Shown: positions 34,601 to 34,746 of the stretch, one piece after another
How the letters are laid out: every line of letters begins with the position of its first letter
Numbering within the stretch: position 1 is the first letter of the stretch
From: Candidatus Kapaibacterium sp.
GTDB lineage: Bacteria > Bacteroidota > Ignavibacteria > Kapaibacteriales > UBA7675
Assembly (NCBI GenBank): GCA_028284775.1
Contig: JANQRB010000181.1
Span: 1-34,746 of the forward strand
DNA length: 34,746 nt
Direction of reading: 5' to 3'
Notes under the pieces: generated by a model
Seen by the model: the letters and a program-made list of their open reading frames with translations, nothing else
What the model was told of the DNA's origin: nothing
Databases searched by the model: none
Position numbers and translations under genes: made by a program

Positions 34601-34746
34601 ACGGTAGATTTAACCTTCGAAGTGACGGACGGCGATCTCAGCAGCACAACAAGCCTGACGCTGACGGTTGTTGCGGTCAATGATCGGCCGACGATTACGG
34701 CGGCGTCGCAATCGCTGATTGTCGACGAAGATCATACGACCTCATC
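28652..34746 (+). CDS. Giant secreted FG-GAP protein with four Ig + seven-bladed propeller units, 3' truncated
   Basis: The frame starts at ATG 28652 (an in-frame stop lies at 28619) and runs off the window after 2031 codons. An unusually long, Arg/Lys-rich N-terminus leads to a hydrophobic core and a cleavage site near AYA-Q76. Then come four repeats of an SbsA-type Ig domain plus seven FG-GAP blades with GDLDxDGDLD calcium motifs: Ig about 28880-29215 and blades to 30145; Ig to 30480, blades to 31440; Ig to 31770, blades to 32740; Ig to 33080, blades to 34100. An IPT/TIG-like domain (to about 34370) and a cadherin-like domain (DEDTATTLSFSL..., to about 34680) follow, with another beginning at the edge. 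Some blades have degenerate calcium loops (for example ADFNDDGTNE and ADFNSDGVLK). It is probably a surface or extracellular adhesin or matrix protein; this is inference. It is paralogous to the gene at 3-4958. Confidence 0.94.
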   Translation, partial: MKDLKNSPIARAWRLFRKRLRRLARLAAGAGLMRIRDRKRRQQKLTWLLGRRRFKQAATALVCSYAMLWGAEAYAQTPTIVSRVPAVNASDVALDAKIVINFNATMDVSSFVADRNPATATFAIHGSESGHIATTASKTFTIGNTRLTLTPQESFIPGEIITVSFDDVKSSGGVTLGNPITFQFRVASDGGTGAFTSSTRGTASYTDVAMADFDRDGLADAIFTVAGGAANEIWLGRSNGNFNTSTRGAGDSRGVAIGDMDGDGDMDAIVANYNGQTEFWRNYKGNFSIVSFGQSSKSVAVDVGDLDGDGDLDIYVANEDGEADEIFFNNGYANFTANSSTFGANNSVSVMLGDLDNDGDLDVLLGRRGGSNLRLTNVINTGGLFITTTVGGNEHGATIADFNDDGTNEVYFAPTGGVDVEVADFDFDGDLDRVIVMANGQKELHLNNGNGTFSSQTIGSIDDAGMAVAVGDLDLDGDLDFLVAKDGTANEIYVNIDIPHARITELSPSTNASSSQRDTTLVLHFNEEMDTSTLQVSDDVEDANIVVMGQQRSYALNNTAHYFNGDKTVEVTPDEDFFPGEVITVSLKDARRTNGGKLTKAITYQFFAEADGGSARFEQSDFGSGNSRGVALGDLDGDGDLDVVIANYKEPNELWLNNGDITFSSQSFGSSVKTYDLGLGDLDNDGDLDIVEVIDYKQTNIWYNDGSGSFPVVDAVGFSGHSSEGRAVSFADFNSDGWLDIIIGAENLTPDQLLMNNGDGSFESRTAGGGTRTTNNFVVDLNHDGDIDVLAPTRLMKNFRYNNDGAANFSRSGFGGHAHTSNFAIAADFNSDGVLKSSFGGGTPDEIIAPQDDSRDGAPGDFNGDGFMDYFVARNRENHLMMNNGDGTFSSSEIGSGDSKAVAIGDLDNDGDLDVVLANHNGVNNILTNTFPPFVTVASPRWNEFGARDANVEVVFSEAMQTDELDQLNESIFVHSMQHGNVNSGSIGFNKNKRRVIINPSNDFFAGEEVWVSVKDGPLSWENKAVTDPRVYSFRAASFAGSGEFDTQSFGQNATGVAVGDLDGDGDPDAFLASSSGHVKWINNGSGVFSSVALGSGTGEHPVLGDLDNDGDLDVVVGGNSDNEIFLNNGSGNFSRSSFSTGVTVDIALTDLNGDGFLDAFVAKDRPSSSQIWLGNGDGSFSSTNKLVRDYTGVAVGDLDGDGDVDAVCSASNGSDTQQSLWLNQGNGNLSNTYLNSTRGADVAIGDLNGDGDLDVVIAVEAGGAQKIWTNNGDATFVVTEFGGGDSKAVELGDLDGDQDLDVIVTNDGADEIWLNNGDGSFKLMSIDSDVDFRGALADFDGDFDLDGIFIDQDGTPQLWFNIDPIPELIALTPSTHATAAPRDSDVQLDFNFGVAVTTAVMSTDQDFNNLTLYGNQSGHISSSAVLSFTNCNKTLILDPAADFFPGEEVMISVSDVQSRQTLPMEHSQVLSFSAAVDAGSGHFISSAFGDRNSQDVAIGDLDGDGDLDAIVADIGSSSIWINAGDGTFADNGFSADDFVAVELGDLDGDGDLDAALANAETSGGSNGCELWFNNGSGGFSSAGFGGNRGSDVAIGDVNGDGDLDVLLARDGQVVLGRNDGSGSFSTSVIASGSPTRIALGDFTGDGRLDILVGHSSQPSAILRNEGGSFSAIAVPNSLEANEVAVGDLNGDGHLDALLTSNTRGDLQTDQDALPTVDIWLNNGDQTFSTSRVEMDGDSFGLALGDVDNDNDLDVFVATNSFDDLLLRNNGSGGFSKENFGGGTSRHGAFGDIDGDGSLDLIVARSGSERIWYNLDSPLISKATPNSFPATVDPVALSLSGWDIYATSGTMSVLDGSGTPVGTSGITIGAPGLRQSDVILPAGMASTAGTLTLTLNTQAGATSTTVTVVNDQPTIAIAETIHATDEDTATTLSFSLGDVWPGISSLSVLPPTPDGTTIASISQLGSTGATTQFVITPVSNQSGTVDLTFEVTDGDLSSTTSLTLTVVAVNDRPTITAASQSLIVDEDHTTS

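Overview
The window reads as chromosome from a GC-rich (about 55-58% by eye) Gram-negative bacterium of the Bacteroidota/FCB superphylum (Rhodothermota, Ignavibacteriota, Kapabacteria or a similar lineage). The evidence is a TonB-dependent receptor followed by a DUF4249 lipoprotein, giant FG-GAP/VCBS proteins with a FlgD/Por-type C-terminal domain, a short Bacteroidota-type Crp regulator and a TPR-LuxR regulator. Unlike many Bacteroidia, several genes have visible Shine-Dalgarno sequences (GGAGG, AGGAAC, GGAGAT, AAGGAT). Exact taxonomy cannot be fixed by reading alone.

Layout. (1) 3-4958: 3' part of a giant secreted protein with two FG-GAP propellers, one lactonase-like propeller, Ig-like domains and a C-terminal sorting-type domain, followed by a strong terminator. 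(2) 5589-7317: a small VOC protein and an outer-membrane barrel protein. (3) 7441-12644: an ECF sigma/anti-sigma pair on the minus strand, divergent from a TonB-dependent receptor and DUF4249 lipoprotein. Both divergent promoters carry the same bipartite motif, GTAACAATTGC-N9-GGAT. (4) 13285-16223: a redox operon of a di-heme cytochrome lipoprotein, a Tat-type Rieske lipoprotein and a porin-like barrel. (5) 16374-19327: a membrane-anchored, mostly helical protein of unknown function, divergent from an orphan substrate-binding lipoprotein. (6) 19676-22347: an SRPBCC protein, a Crp/Fnr regulator and a Bcr/CflA-type MFS exporter. (7) 23121-24848 (minus): an AraC regulator, a thioredoxin and an OsmC-type protein. 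(8) 25776-27848: a cytoplasmic TPR protein with a LuxR-type HTH. (9) 28652 to the window end: a second giant FG-GAP protein, 3' truncated.

Two points stand out. All seven propeller arrays in the two giant proteins contain exactly seven blade motifs (2 FG-GAP + 1 lactonase-like in the first, 4 FG-GAP in the second), so each should close as a seven-bladed propeller, and the FG-GAP propellers alternate with SbsA-type Ig domains. The sigma/anti-sigma/receptor/DUF4249 cluster looks like a self-contained signalling-and-uptake unit with a TPR-bearing anti-sigma factor instead of the usual FecR, and with a candidate sigma-specific promoter visible twice. No mobile element, CRISPR array, tRNA or rRNA was recognised. 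Several intergenic stretches of 350-930 bp hold only hairpins, a possible repeat or nothing recognisable.
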